Below, one piece after another: positions 1 to 8,715 of a DNA stretch of 52,360 nucleotides. Origin of the DNA: an uncultured Oscillospiraceae bacterium (GTDB lineage Bacteria > Bacillota > Clostridia > Oscillospirales > Acutalibacteraceae); the NCBI GenBank assembly GCA_900539425.1, contig UQBX01000015.1, forward strand, positions 1-52,360. Direction: 5' to 3'. Every line of letters starts with the position of its first letter. Position 1 is the first letter of the stretch. The notes under the pieces are model-generated. The model had not been told where the DNA came from and did not search any database. It worked only from the letters and a program-made list of their open reading frames with translations. The position numbers were made by a program, and so were the translations under genes.

Positions 1-2
1 TT

Positions 3-74
3 GGCTTCAACAAGATCTTCTGGCGCCTTGGCGGTGCGCTTACCCGCCTTCCCGCTCTGCTGAAATCAATATAA
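3..74 (+). CDS. C-terminal end of an unrecognised protein (partial)
   Basis: A frame open from the left edge and closed by TAA at 72-74 encodes the last 23 residues of a protein, ending in LPALLKSI. A strong hairpin with a T-run begins 18 bases after the stop, which favours this as a genuine 3' end. Another frame closes with TGA at 61-63, so the frame choice is a judgement based on the terminator spacing and ordinary residue composition. Too little is present to name a family. Confidence 0.45.
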   Translation, partial: GFNKIFWRLGGALTRLPALLKSI

Positions 75-92
75 ATCAATACATATTCATGC

Positions 93-125
93 AAAAAACG
101 GACGGCTTTTACACCGTCCGTTTTT
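93..125. terminator. Bidirectional Rho-independent terminator
   Basis: A perfect stem AAACGGACGG / CCGTCCGTTT around an 8-base loop is flanked by A and T runs on its two sides. It therefore works as a terminator for the plus-strand gene on the left and for the minus-strand hydrolase that stops at 136. Confidence 0.9.
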
Positions 126-135
126 CATTTACAAA

Positions 136-897
136 TCAAAGATTATGTTCTTTTAAAAATTTAAGCGTTGCCTTTCTTGACGCCCTAAAGCCTTTCTTTA
201 TAAAGCCGTGATCTCCGTGAACTTCAACAAGGGTGCAGTTTTTATACTCCCTCTGTGCCCTTCTTGAATAATCAATATTTACAAGAGTATCCTCAATTCC
301 GTGCACTATAAGCACAGGCTTTTCAAAAGCCACTATCTCTTTATACGGATCGAGCGAAGCGGCGTCCTCCGCATATTTTCTGCCGAGTTTAACCGTTATG
401 GCATGAAATGTTTCAGGAACATGGTCAGGCGCAAATTTAGCCGTGATCATATGACCCCGTCTTGCGTCATCAGGTATGCAAAGAGCTGGGTAATAAAGCA
501 GCAGAGCTTTAACATCTTCAATATTTTCAGCGGCTGAAAGAGCAGACACCAGACCTCCCTGACTGCAGCCTGCAAGCACGATATTTTTTTCGTCCACATA
601 GGGAAGCCGTTTAACATAGTAGAGAAGATCATTTAAGTTTTCTTTTTCTGTTAAAACGCTCATTCCCGTGCTGTTTCCGCTGCTAAGACCGCTTCCGGAC
701 ATACAGAAATCAAAAAGCACTGTTACATACCCCGCTTTAACCAGAGTTTTGGCATATGGGCTTGTTATAGTCAGGTTGCTTGCGAAGCCGTGGCTTACTA
801 TTGCCGTCTTGCACGGATATACTGCGTCTTTCGGTTTGATGATAATTCCACGCAAAGTGTTTGAATGGCTGTAAATGCTGAAAAGTTTTATGCTCAT
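136..897 (-). CDS. Alpha/beta-hydrolase family protein (esterase/peptidase-like)
   Basis: This 253-residue cytoplasmic protein has the layout of a small serine alpha/beta-hydrolase. The nucleophile elbow GCSQGG has Ser112; Asp203 in VHGIEDT and His230 in VHGDHGF complete the likely triad. The oxyanion region is the HGF at residues 36-38. No signal peptide is visible. The ATG is preceded by AAAGGAG at good spacing. It starts only 10 bases after the upstream alpha-galactosidase stops, so both are probably one transcript, which suggests removal of acyl groups from a sugar or another esterase role during glycoside use; that is inference. Substrate cannot be read from sequence, and prolyl-oligopeptidase-like or carboxylesterase activity is equally possible. 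Confidence 0.85.
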   Translation of the reverse strand: MSIKLFSIYSHSNTLRGIIIKPKDAVYPCKTAIVSHGFASNLTITSPYAKTLVKAGYVTVLFDFCMSGSGLSSGNSTGMSVLTEKENLNDLLYYVKRLPYVDEKNIVLAGCSQGGLVSALSAAENIEDVKALLLYYPALCIPDDARRGHMITAKFAPDHVPETFHAITVKLGRKYAEDAASLDPYKEIVAFEKPVLIVHGIEDTLVNIDYSRRAQREYKNCTLVEVHGDHGFIKKGFRASRKATLKFLKEHNL

Positions 898-907
898 AAT
901 TGCTCCT

Positions 908-2212
908 TTAAGAAGTTATTTTAAAGAGTGCCGCGCCGTGTGGTTTAATATTGGTACTGAACTTATTTCTGACGGAATGTGTTTTTTCGCCGCTCCATAT
1001 CTCAAAGAGATCATATTCTGCACCCGGCATAAGTATCTCTGACAAATCAAACGATATCCTGTTTTCTTTATCCTGAGTATTAAAGATAGCCAAATATTTG
1101 CAGTTTTTACCGTTTGATACCCATGTTACAAAGCCCTTTCCTGCGTGCTCACTGCGTGAATGCTGGTGGGCACCGAAAGAATTTTTGTGCATAAGCATAA
1201 ATTCCTTGTTTGTGAGCAGAGAAAGTGTCCACTCATCATTTTCAGGCATGTTACCGCCGAACATCAGCGGACTTCTGAAAATTCCCCACAGCGTCATAAG
1301 AGTTATCTGCTCAGGCTTTGTAAAATTAGTATATCTGTTTTTATCGCCGTGGCACTTTCCGTTTTTGGAGAGCCTGCCGAGCGGCAGCATATCGCAGTCC
1401 GGCCATGAGCCGTTTCCTACCTCATTCTGCCACAGCAAACATTTATCAAACATATTGTGAAGCTTTTCCCACTCATCCCAAAAATCACCGGTAAGGCGCC
1501 ACATATCTGCATTTTTGCGCAAGTGGGCAGCATTTTTTATGTCAGCCGGCCCGGGAGAGAGTGAAAGCACTATTTCCCTGTTGCAATTATTAATTGCATT
1601 TCTTATCATTTCTATTTCATACGCTGCGGAATACGGGTTATCCCACTGCCTGAATTCCGTAACACAGATATCATCACACTTCACGAAATCTATACCCCAT
1701 GAGGCATAAAGGCTGAATATTGAATTGTAATAATCCTGCGCGCCGCTGCAGTTTTTGCAGCCGTACATATCGGTATTCCACGAGCACACGGAAAAATGGT
1801 GAGCTATATCACGGCATGTACTTTTACTGTCCTTTACAGGCAGACCTGCGTGAACCGCCGCGCGGGGAACGCCGCGCATGATATGTATACCGAATTTAAG
1901 ACCTAAACTATGGCAGTAATCTGCAATAGGTTTGAAACCCTTGCCTCCTGCCGAGCTTGGAAAACGGTTTTCAGCAGGCAAGAGCCTGCCGTATTCATCC
2001 ATATTGAGGGGTGTGAAATTATTGTAGTCATTATCAACTGCATGCGGTTCATACCATTGAATATCGCAAACAATATATTCCCAGCCGTACGGTTTGAGAT
2101 ATTTTGCCATATATTTGGCATTTTCACGAAGCTGCTTTTCATTTACCGCTGCGCCGAAACAATCCCAGCTATTCCAGCCGAGCGGCGGTGTCTTTGCGGG
2201 TTTTTTATACAT
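908..2212 (-). CDS. GH27-type alpha-galactosidase
   Basis: This 434-residue protein resembles glycoside hydrolase family 27 retaining enzymes that remove terminal alpha-galactose. The N-terminal PPLGWNSWDCFG is the family hallmark. The nucleophile is predicted as Asp180 in VKCDDIC and the acid/base as Asp243 in WRLTGDFWDEW, matching the WRxxxDxxDxW spacing of human GLA. No signal peptide is present, so oligosaccharides such as melibiose or raffinose would have to be imported first. A GTG at 2221 allows a three-residue longer start, but AAGGA sits about 10 bases before the ATG at 2212 and only one base from the GTG, so I chose the ATG. It leads an operon with the downstream hydrolase. The HIMRGVPR stretch marks a divergent bacterial branch of GH27, so exact specificity is uncertain. 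Confidence 0.85.
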   Translation of the reverse strand: MYKKPAKTPPLGWNSWDCFGAAVNEKQLRENAKYMAKYLKPYGWEYIVCDIQWYEPHAVDNDYNNFTPLNMDEYGRLLPAENRFPSSAGGKGFKPIADYCHSLGLKFGIHIMRGVPRAAVHAGLPVKDSKSTCRDIAHHFSVCSWNTDMYGCKNCSGAQDYYNSIFSLYASWGIDFVKCDDICVTEFRQWDNPYSAAYEIEMIRNAINNCNREIVLSLSPGPADIKNAAHLRKNADMWRLTGDFWDEWEKLHNMFDKCLLWQNEVGNGSWPDCDMLPLGRLSKNGKCHGDKNRYTNFTKPEQITLMTLWGIFRSPLMFGGNMPENDEWTLSLLTNKEFMLMHKNSFGAHQHSRSEHAGKGFVTWVSNGKNCKYLAIFNTQDKENRISFDLSEILMPGAEYDLFEIWSGEKTHSVRNKFSTNIKPHGAALFKITS

Positions 2213-2245
2213 ACAAACCACATCCTTCAGTATATTCTCAGAATA

Positions 2246-2273
2246 ATTATAACCGTGTGAAAATCAAAGTCAA
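2246..2273 (-). promoter_or_regulatory. Sigma-A promoter of the GH27-hydrolase operon
   Basis: On the minus strand TTGACT (2268-2273) and TATAAT (2246-2251) are separated by 16 bases. The start codon lies about 35 bases downstream. Confidence 0.8.
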
Positions 2274-2282
2274 TATTTTTAG

Positions 2283-2296
2283 AAAAATCGTTTACA
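2283..2296 (-). promoter_or_regulatory. Possible catabolite-responsive (cre-like) site
   Basis: The minus strand reads TGTAAACGATTTTT, matching 12 of 14 positions of the CcpA cre consensus TGWAANCGNTNWCA. It lies about 10 bases upstream of the -35 element of the alpha-galactosidase promoter. The missing half-site bases are at the 3' end. One match in AT-rich DNA is weak evidence. Confidence 0.3.
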
Positions 2297-2370
2297 AGAA
2301 AAATCTGTAATACAGTTATCCATAATCGAGATTTAAAAATCTCAGTAAAAACATATATTTACAGACAAAT

Positions 2371-2413
2371 AAAAAAGACCTGTATCGGCGATTGAACCGC
2401 ATACAGGTCTTTT
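2371..2413 (-). terminator. Terminator after the PHP phosphoesterase
   Basis: On the minus strand AAAAGACCTGTATGCGG and its near-complement around CCGATACAGGTC form a long stem followed by six T residues. It ends the transcript of the gene stopping at 2438. Confidence 0.9.
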
Positions 2414-2437
2414 AAAATTTTTATAATAAAAACAAAA

Positions 2438-3328
2438 TTACTGATTGCTTTCTTCTGCTTCTTTTGCTGCTTTTTCAGCTTTGCGCTGAGCGCGTTTTTT
2501 CTTTGCCTTATAGCCAAGAAGTTTATCGAGATGCTCCTGAGGTGTTGAGCATGCGCCGAGGGTAACGGTCTTGTCCCCGTAGATCCCGTGAAAATCGGAA
2601 CCGCCCGTAAGCAGCAGCTTTTTCTTTTTGCAGATAGCCGCAAGCCTTTCAACATCCTCATCGCTTGCAAGCGGATGCCAAACTTCTACGCCGTCAAGCC
2701 CCATCTCAACATATTTATCTATTTCGTCAAAATTATCAAACTTGCTCGGGTGCGCAAGCACTGCAATTCCGCCCGCTGAATGAATCTCGTTTATAACTTC
2801 ATCCACACCGGGATACTTTGTTGGCGCAAGAATGTTTGTTTCGCTTTTTTCATCAAACAAAGCGTAAAAAAGATCTCCGAATATTTTATCAGTATAACCG
2901 GCATCCATAAGGGCGTGCATTATATGCTGCTTGAAAAGATTTGTTGAGCCGGAAGCATGACTGATTATAAAATCAGACGTAATCGGGAATCTGCCCGCTG
3001 TTTTAAGCATCATGATCTGACCTGCACGTTTGCGCGCAACAGAAGTGCGCTTGCAGATACCCTCAAGTCTGTTGGGGGCATCAGCAAGGTATGACAGTAT
3101 ATGAACTTTTTTTCCCGCATCAAAATCAAAAGCAGAAATTTCAACTCCCGGTATAACATTAACACCGTAACGCTTACCGATTACCTGCCCTCTTACCGTT
3201 CCGGCAAGGCAATCATGGTCTGTTATGGCAATAGTATCTATTCCGCTTTTTTTAGCTATAACAATAAGGTCTTCTATGCCCACAGAGCCGTCACTGAGCT
3301 TTGTGTGGCAATGTAAATCTGCCGCCAT
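2438..3328 (-). CDS. PHP-domain metal-dependent phosphoesterase
   Basis: This 296-residue cytoplasmic protein begins with the PHP signature: DLHCHTKLSDG at residues 4-14 (His6, His8, Asp13) and ITDHD at 35-39. A GVEIS motif near 63 and VLAHPS and GGSDFHG motifs in the second half supply the remaining metal ligands. The layout matches the YciV/TrpH-type PHP phosphoesterases, whose characterised members degrade 3'-phosphoadenosine phosphate or trim RNA 5' ends; which one applies here is unknown. The last 25 residues are a lysine- and alanine-rich charged tail that is not part of the catalytic fold and may contact nucleic acid. The ATG has AAAGGAG upstream, and the gene has its own promoter and terminator. 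Confidence 0.85.
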   Translation of the reverse strand: MAADLHCHTKLSDGSVGIEDLIVIAKKSGIDTIAITDHDCLAGTVRGQVIGKRYGVNVIPGVEISAFDFDAGKKVHILSYLADAPNRLEGICKRTSVARKRAGQIMMLKTAGRFPITSDFIISHASGSTNLFKQHIMHALMDAGYTDKIFGDLFYALFDEKSETNILAPTKYPGVDEVINEIHSAGGIAVLAHPSKFDNFDEIDKYVEMGLDGVEVWHPLASDEDVERLAAICKKKKLLLTGGSDFHGIYGDKTVTLGACSTPQEHLDKLLGYKAKKKRAQRKAEKAAKEAEESNQ

Positions 3329-3387
3329 AACTTCTCTCCTTTAAAAAATAATAATATTCCGCAATTCAAAATTTCTATAATACAATT

Positions 3388-3416
3388 ATTATAACATTAC
3401 TGCCTAAGTGTTGCAA
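3388..3416 (-). promoter_or_regulatory. Promoter of the PHP gene
   Basis: Minus strand TTGCAA (3411-3416), 17-base spacer, TATAAT (3388-3393). It sits 60 bases before the start codon and separates this gene from maf upstream. Confidence 0.8.
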
Positions 3417-3514
3417 TACTTTATCATTCAAAATTTGGCATAATACACAAGATTTCTGCTTTATTTTAGTTAATCTGAACAATCCGCGGTAAAAATATGC
3501 CATTATTCTAATTT

Positions 3515-4072
3515 TTATTCAAAAAACTTCAACTGCCTGTATAACTCGGCAACGGGAAGCCCTACAACATTGAAATAATCACCGTCTATCTTTTTCACCA
3601 AAAGCGAGCCTTTTCCCTGTATTCCGTATGCTCCTGCCTTGTCAAGACATTCACCCGTTTTTATGTAAGCGTGTATTTCGTCATCCGAAAGTTCATAAAA
3701 ACAAACCTTTGTTTCACAGAAAAAGGAACGTATTACGGTGCCGCAGATAATTGTAACGCCGGTAAAAACGCTGTGTTCCCTGCCTGACAAAGATTTAAGA
3801 ATACTAAATGCGTCTTCTTCGTCTTTAGGTTTACCGATAATTTTATTTCCGAGCGCCACTACAGTATCTGCACCGATAATAATTTTATCACTCGGCGCAA
3901 GCGCGAGAGCCTTTATTTTTGATAGATACAGAACTGCGTCGCTTGGAATTATTCCGTCAGGCAGACTTTCATCAACATCTGCAGCTTTACACTCAAAATC
4001 GGGTGCGATAAGGTGCAGAAGTTCACGCCGCCTTGGCGATGCGGAAGCAAGCAATATCCTTTTTTCTGCCAT
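3515..4072 (-). CDS. maf: Maf-family nucleotide pyrophosphatase
   Basis: This 185-residue protein is a typical Maf/YhdE enzyme, which hydrolyses non-canonical or modified nucleoside triphosphates (dTTP, UTP and methylated NTPs in studied members) to monophosphates. The N-terminal SASPRRREL loop, the IIGADTVV motif with the catalytic acidic residue, and GKPKDEEDA are all intact. Length equals the family norm. Its ATG overlaps the stop of the U32 protease gene as TGATG, so it is translationally coupled to the zapA-U32 operon. Maf overexpression blocks septation in Bacillus, so grouping with zapA fits a division-linked operon. No terminator is obvious after it. Confidence 0.95.
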   Translation of the reverse strand: MAEKRILLASASPRRRELLHLIAPDFECKAADVDESLPDGIIPSDAVLYLSKIKALALAPSDKIIIGADTVVALGNKIIGKPKDEEDAFSILKSLSGREHSVFTGVTIICGTVIRSFFCETKVCFYELSDDEIHAYIKTGECLDKAGAYGIQGKGSLLVKKIDGDYFNVVGLPVAELYRQLKFFE

Positions 4073-6078
4073 CAGAACACTCCTCTGTAGTAAAGTCCTC
4101 TTGTAAATTCAAAATCAGCAGGGCTTTTGTTTTCATACATTGAGATAATCTTCTTAACCTGCCCCGCATTTTCATCCGTAAAATAAAAATGCGCAAAATC
4201 AGTTTTTACATTGCTCATTTTATCCGCCAGATAAACCGGAACGGAATTAAGTATTTCAACACACGGATACGGCGAGCAAACCACCTGAAAAGTCTTGCCT
4301 TTTCTGTCTTTCAAAAAACCGTTTCTGCCGCATTTTTCACATCCGACCGTGTTTTTTACGGGGCAGTTTCGGGTAAGCATAAGCGGCAGTTTACCATATA
4401 CGATAATGCCCGTATCACGGGAATTTACACGATTAGCTTCCGAAACGGTAAGTTCAAAAGAGAGTATCGGGCGCGGTATAAGATCAGCCGCCGTGGAATT
4501 AAAGATATTAAGCCCGAAATCACCGCATACATCAAATCCCATGTCTGAAGCAAGTTTAAGTGAGCCGATATTTCCGCAAAGGGCATATTCAACGCCCGCC
4601 TGTTTGAGCTCCGCAAGGCGGTCACGAAGCCTTTTTTCACAGCCGAACAGACCTCGCGGAAGTTCAGCGCCTGCGTTATATTTTACAAAATCTTCTGTTT
4701 TTGCCCAAACGGGTAAAAATACTCTTTTAAAAGGGTGAGATTCGGGGATCTGCTCCGCATTTGAAAAACGCGCTGTAAAATACGGCTGATTGCAGCTGCT
4801 TTCTCTTGCCGCTGGTATTTTTAAAGGCTTTGAATCAATTTTTATGCATTTATATTCGGATAAACTTTCAACTGCCCTGCGGCGCATATCATTTATTGCG
4901 CTTGCCGAAAGAATAAGCCCGTCATCAATATCCGCACTAATATTTCCTGCGTAAAACTGAGTGCCGCCGAGTTTGGACAGCCTGTCTTTTATACTTTCTT
5001 CTGTAAGCGGGGTACGCAATGCCTCTTCGGGCATACAGCCTGTAACAACCGCAGTTTTTCCAAGGGCATGTGCAGTCAGCACCGCTTTTGTGCCGCGGTG
5101 CATTTCAAAATCCATATCAAGTTTTACAAGCGGGTTTTCATTATCATAAAGATGAGAAAGCTCTTTGAGCACACCGGAAGCGGCAACAACATCTTCTTTA
5201 TTTCTGATGCCGAACATATCAGCACCCGTCTTACCGTCAAAATATCCGCTTGTGAATCCGCTTCGGCTGAAAACGCTTTGCAGAGTATTTTTTGTTTTTT
5301 GCGAATAACTGCCTTCAACAGCTTCCCTGACGGCAGTAACTGCCGCGGCTACGTACTCCGGCCGTTTCATTCTGCCCTCTATTTTAAGGCTCATAACACC
5401 GAGTTTATCTATCTGAGCAAGCCTTTCTATAAGGCTTAAATCTTTGAGGCTCAAAACATATCTGCCCTTAGAACAAGCCGAAAAAGGCAGTCGGCATGTT
5501 TGGGCGCAAAGTCCCCTGTTTCCGCTTCTCTGCCCTATCATTGCAGACATATAGCACTGACCTGAAACGCTCATGCAAAGCGCGCCGTGCACAAACATCT
5601 CAAGCTCCATATCAGTAGAATCAGATATTTCCTTTATTTCATCAAAGCTCATCTCACGCGGGAGCACCACACGTGAAAAGCCGAGTTCTTTAAGCGCCGC
5701 AACACCTGATGGGGTCATAACGCTTGTTTGTGTGGAAGCATGGAGACGAGCCTGCGGAAAGCAATTTCTGATCATCTGAGCAATGCCCAGATCCTGCACG
5801 ATAAATCCATCCACACCGCATGAAAGCGCATGGGAAACAAGATCATAAGCATCTTCAAATTCACCGTCTTTGCAGAGTGTATTTACTGCAAGGTGAATCT
5901 TTACGCCGCGCGCAGAGCAGTATTCGGCGGCGCGTTCAAGCTCCTCATCATTAAAATTGCCGGCATTTCTGCGCGCGCTCAGCGATTTACCGCCCAGATA
6001 AACCGCGTTTGCACCGCATCTGACGCCGGCAACAAGCGCATCCCACGAACCTGCGGGAGCTAATATTTCAAATTGCAT
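4072..6078 (-). CDS. U32-family peptidase / RlhA-TrhP-type protein
   Basis: The 668-residue protein has an N-terminal TIM-barrel-like U32 domain starting at EILAPAG and the exact U32 signature EMFVHGALCMSVSGQCYMS at residues 160-178. Extra cysteines follow (GLCAQTC near 190), and a further CPVK...CEKC cluster lies near the C-terminus, suggesting a metal or Fe-S site. The second half corresponds to the extension (DUF3656-like) found in long Firmicutes members. Relatives RlhA and TrhP modify rRNA or tRNA by C5 hydroxylation using prephenate, so an RNA-modifying role is at least as likely as proteolysis. It starts 18 bases after zapA, a common Clostridia arrangement, and overlaps maf downstream. 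Confidence 0.88.
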   Translation of the reverse strand: MQFEILAPAGSWDALVAGVRCGANAVYLGGKSLSARRNAGNFNDEELERAAEYCSARGVKIHLAVNTLCKDGEFEDAYDLVSHALSCGVDGFIVQDLGIAQMIRNCFPQARLHASTQTSVMTPSGVAALKELGFSRVVLPREMSFDEIKEISDSTDMELEMFVHGALCMSVSGQCYMSAMIGQRSGNRGLCAQTCRLPFSACSKGRYVLSLKDLSLIERLAQIDKLGVMSLKIEGRMKRPEYVAAAVTAVREAVEGSYSQKTKNTLQSVFSRSGFTSGYFDGKTGADMFGIRNKEDVVAASGVLKELSHLYDNENPLVKLDMDFEMHRGTKAVLTAHALGKTAVVTGCMPEEALRTPLTEESIKDRLSKLGGTQFYAGNISADIDDGLILSASAINDMRRRAVESLSEYKCIKIDSKPLKIPAARESSCNQPYFTARFSNAEQIPESHPFKRVFLPVWAKTEDFVKYNAGAELPRGLFGCEKRLRDRLAELKQAGVEYALCGNIGSLKLASDMGFDVCGDFGLNIFNSTAADLIPRPILSFELTVSEANRVNSRDTGIIVYGKLPLMLTRNCPVKNTVGCEKCGRNGFLKDRKGKTFQVVCSPYPCVEILNSVPVYLADKMSNVKTDFAHFYFTDENAGQVKKIISMYENKSPADFEFTRGLYYRGVF

Positions 6079-6096
6079 ATTATAAAAACACCCGAC

Positions 6097-6444
6097 TCAG
6101 CCGTTAAGTTTTTCCCTTAAATTAGAGATCTCTCTGTTGAGCCTTTCTATTTCCCTGCGCGCAACATCGACCTCCATACGAGCCCTTGCGCTGTCCTCAA
6201 GATAATCTTTAATCTGAGCTCTGAGATTATCTGCGGAGGCAGTAGCTTTTTTGCAGGAATCTGCCTGATCAAGCGCAACGAGCACAGCACACTGCATTGA
6301 AGACAGGCTGGGGTTCTGAGAAGAAATGTTTTTCATTTCGCTGTCAATAAACTCGCCGAGTTCTTCTACATACTCCGTATCATCATCTGTGATAATTGAA
6401 TAAGTTGCGCCGCAAATTTTTATCTGAACTTTATTTTTTCCCAT
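6097..6444 (-). CDS. zapA: Cell division protein ZapA
   Basis: This 115-residue protein matches ZapA, which bundles FtsZ filaments at the division site. The N-terminal KVQIKICGATYSI segment is the beta-rich FtsZ-binding head, followed by the MQCAVLVALDQAD helix and a C-terminal coiled coil of heptads through residue 110. A GTG at 6453 could extend it by three residues, but GGAAG lies 8 bases before the ATG at 6444, so that start is chosen. It is the first gene of the zapA-U32-maf operon and has a near-consensus promoter that collides with the one for the divergent alpha-galactosidase. Confidence 0.92.
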   Translation of the reverse strand: MGKNKVQIKICGATYSIITDDDTEYVEELGEFIDSEMKNISSQNPSLSSMQCAVLVALDQADSCKKATASADNLRAQIKDYLEDSARARMEVDVARREIERLNREISNLREKLNG

Positions 6445-6488
6445 ATTTAACACTTCCGTAAATTGAAAATAGATAGTATTACTAATTT

Positions 6489-6517
6489 AGTATAACAGGA
6501 TAATAAAATCTTGTCAA
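6489..6517 (-). promoter_or_regulatory. Strong promoter of the zapA operon
   Basis: Minus strand TTGACA (6512-6517), 17-base spacer, TATACT (6489-6494). This is close to the sigma-A consensus. Its -35 hexamer occupies nearly the same bases as the -35 of the divergent GH36 promoter. Confidence 0.85.
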
Positions 6518-6539
6518 TTAAAAAAAGAAATGGTATTAT
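6511..6539 (+). promoter_or_regulatory. Promoter of the GH36 alpha-galactosidase
   Basis: Plus strand TTGTCA (6511-6516), 17-base spacer, TATTAT (6534-6539). The -35 overlaps the zapA -35 by five bases on the opposite strand. Confidence 0.75.
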
Positions 6540-6578
6540 ATCATAAAATAAGGAAATCAGATTAAGAAAGGCCCGCTT

Positions 6579-8666
6579 ATGAAAATAACCGAAACGAAAA
6601 ACGGCATTTTTGTGCTTGAAACCAAAAATTACCAGTATGTGATCGGCGCAGGTGAACTTGGTATTTATCATTTGCACTGGGGAACACCCTGCCCGCGCGA
6701 AGATTTTGAAATTAACGAACTTGAAGAACAGAACTCAAACCACTCTTCGCTTGATTTCACCCCTACTGAATATGCTCCGTACGGCGGAACGATATACAGG
6801 GAATACGCTTTGAAGTGTTTGTTTGAGGACGGGTGCAGGGACACCGTGCTCAAATATAAAGACAGCAAAATAACTGAAAATACGCTTGAGCTTATACTCA
6901 ATGACGATAAGTACGGCCTTAGCGTTTCGCTGATATACAGGCTTTTTGAGGAAAACGATATTATAGAGAAATATGCTGTTATCAGAAACCAATCGGAAAG
7001 CAAAATAATTCTTGAAAAGGCGGCAAGCGCCGAAATAAATCTGCCGGGTCAGAGGGCGTATACTGTTATCAACTCAAACGGCTCATGGGGCGGCGAATTT
7101 CGTAAAACAGAACAGAAACTTGAAACCGGCACCCTTTCGTTTGAAAGCAGAAAAGGCACAACAGGCCACAATCACCTGCCCGCTCTTATTGTGGCTGAAA
7201 AGCCTGACGAGGAATACGGTGAAGTATATTTTGCCGTGCTTGAATGGGACGGAAACTACAAGATTTCTGCCGAAAGGGATTTCACGGGGAGAACCAGCGC
7301 TGTGATAGGTCTTAACGACTTCGATTTTTCACAGACGATTGAGTGCGGTGAGGAATTCAGAACACCGTCCGTTTTCTGCGGTATCGCTCAAGGTCTCGGA
7401 AACATGAGCAGAATGATGAACAGATTTGCTGTAAACCATATTTTACCAAAAAGGTTTGCGAATGAGACTCTGCCGGTACTTTACAACAGCTGGGAAGCAA
7501 CGGAATTCAATGTAAGCGAAAAAGGCCAGCTTGAGCTTGCCAAAACCGCCGCGGAAATAGGCTGCGAACTTTTTGTTATGGATGACGGCTGGTTTTCCAC
7601 AAGATTATCAGACAATGCAGGTCTTGGAGACTGGGAAGTAAACAGAGATAAATTCCCTAACGGACTGAAGCCGCTTATAGACGGTGTAAACGCCCTGGGA
7701 ATGGATTTCGGAATATGGGTTGAACCTGAAATGGTTAATCCGCGTTCAGAACTTTACGAAAAACATCCCGACTGGACTTACAATTACGAAACACGAACCC
7801 CAAGCCTACTCAGGCATCAGCTTGTGCTGAATATGACAAAACCCGAAGTAAAAGAATATGTATTCGGATTTCTTGACAAGCTTCTGAGCGAAAACAACAT
7901 AAAATACATAAAGTGGGATATGAACAGACCGTTTTCGGAAACGGGAACAGACAATCTTGAAAACGGCAAGGAGCTGTGGTACAGACATTCACAGGCAATT
8001 TACAGCATAGTTGATCAGCTTAAAGAAAAGCACCCTGATGTTCAGTTTGAGGCGTGCGCAAGCGGCGGAGCACGTACTGACCTCGGCTCTTTGAGCCATT
8101 TTGACATGGTGTGGCCGAGTGACAATACAGACCCTGTTGACAGACTTGACATACAGCAGGGATACAGCTTACTCTACCCCATAAAGTGCATGAGAGCATG
8201 GGTTACAGACACAAATAAAACAGCCCGCCCCGTTTCAATGGCATTCAGATTTGCCGTATCAATGCAAGGCTCTCTTTCAGTGGGATCAGACCTTACGAAA
8301 CTGAGCAAAGAGGAAATTGAGGACTGCAAAAAATATATCGCGCTTTACAAAAAAATACGCCGCACAGTTCAATTCGGTGATCTTTACAGGATAATGAACT
8401 ACGCAGAGGATAAAATATATTTCAACGGCTATGTAAATGAAGACAGATCACAGGCTGTTTATTTTGCTTGTACGGGCGCAAATTCATTCTTCGGCAACAG
8501 ATTTGTCAACCTTAAATTTAAAGGGCTTGACGAAAACGCTGTATACACTGTAAAATCCGAATTCAGAAACTTCAGAAAAAGCGGCGCGTATCTGATGAAC
8601 AAGGGTATTGACATCATTTATTACAAACCGCTTGAATCCGAGATATTTCTGCTTGAAAAAGAATAA
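6579..8666 (+). CDS. GH36 alpha-galactosidase
   Basis: The 695-residue protein is a glycoside hydrolase family 36 alpha-galactosidase acting on melibiose, raffinose and related oligosaccharides. An N-terminal beta-sandwich (about 1-300) precedes the TIM barrel, entered at NSWEATEFNVSE and FVMDDGWF. The nucleophile is Asp447 in YIKWDMNR, and the acid/base lies in the SDNTDP motif at 514-519, preceded by CASGGARTDLG. No signal peptide is seen, so it is cytoplasmic, as are most Firmicutes members. The ATG has AGAAAGG eight bases upstream. It is monocistronic between a promoter and a bidirectional terminator. A second alpha-galactosidase (GH27) lies 4 kb away, and a mutarotase near 36 kb could feed the released galactose into metabolism. 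Confidence 0.95.
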   Translation: MKITETKNGIFVLETKNYQYVIGAGELGIYHLHWGTPCPREDFEINELEEQNSNHSSLDFTPTEYAPYGGTIYREYALKCLFEDGCRDTVLKYKDSKITENTLELILNDDKYGLSVSLIYRLFEENDIIEKYAVIRNQSESKIILEKAASAEINLPGQRAYTVINSNGSWGGEFRKTEQKLETGTLSFESRKGTTGHNHLPALIVAEKPDEEYGEVYFAVLEWDGNYKISAERDFTGRTSAVIGLNDFDFSQTIECGEEFRTPSVFCGIAQGLGNMSRMMNRFAVNHILPKRFANETLPVLYNSWEATEFNVSEKGQLELAKTAAEIGCELFVMDDGWFSTRLSDNAGLGDWEVNRDKFPNGLKPLIDGVNALGMDFGIWVEPEMVNPRSELYEKHPDWTYNYETRTPSLLRHQLVLNMTKPEVKEYVFGFLDKLLSENNIKYIKWDMNRPFSETGTDNLENGKELWYRHSQAIYSIVDQLKEKHPDVQFEACASGGARTDLGSLSHFDMVWPSDNTDPVDRLDIQQGYSLLYPIKCMRAWVTDTNKTARPVSMAFRFAVSMQGSLSVGSDLTKLSKEEIEDCKKYIALYKKIRRTVQFGDLYRIMNYAEDKIYFNGYVNEDRSQAVYFACTGANSFFGNRFVNLKFKGLDENAVYTVKSEFRNFRKSGAYLMNKGIDIIYYKPLESEIFLLEKE

Positions 8667-8671
8667 AAAAC

Positions 8672-8712
8672 AAAAAATCCCGCGCGGCTGATAGTGCCGT
8701 GCGGGATTTTTT
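8672..8712. terminator. Bidirectional terminator between GH36 and ykpA
   Basis: AAAATCCCGC...GCGGGATTTT with inner CGGC/GCCG pairing forms a strong stem flanked by A and T runs on both sides. It serves the convergent genes ending at 8666 and 8716. Confidence 0.92.
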
Positions 8713-8715
8713 ATA

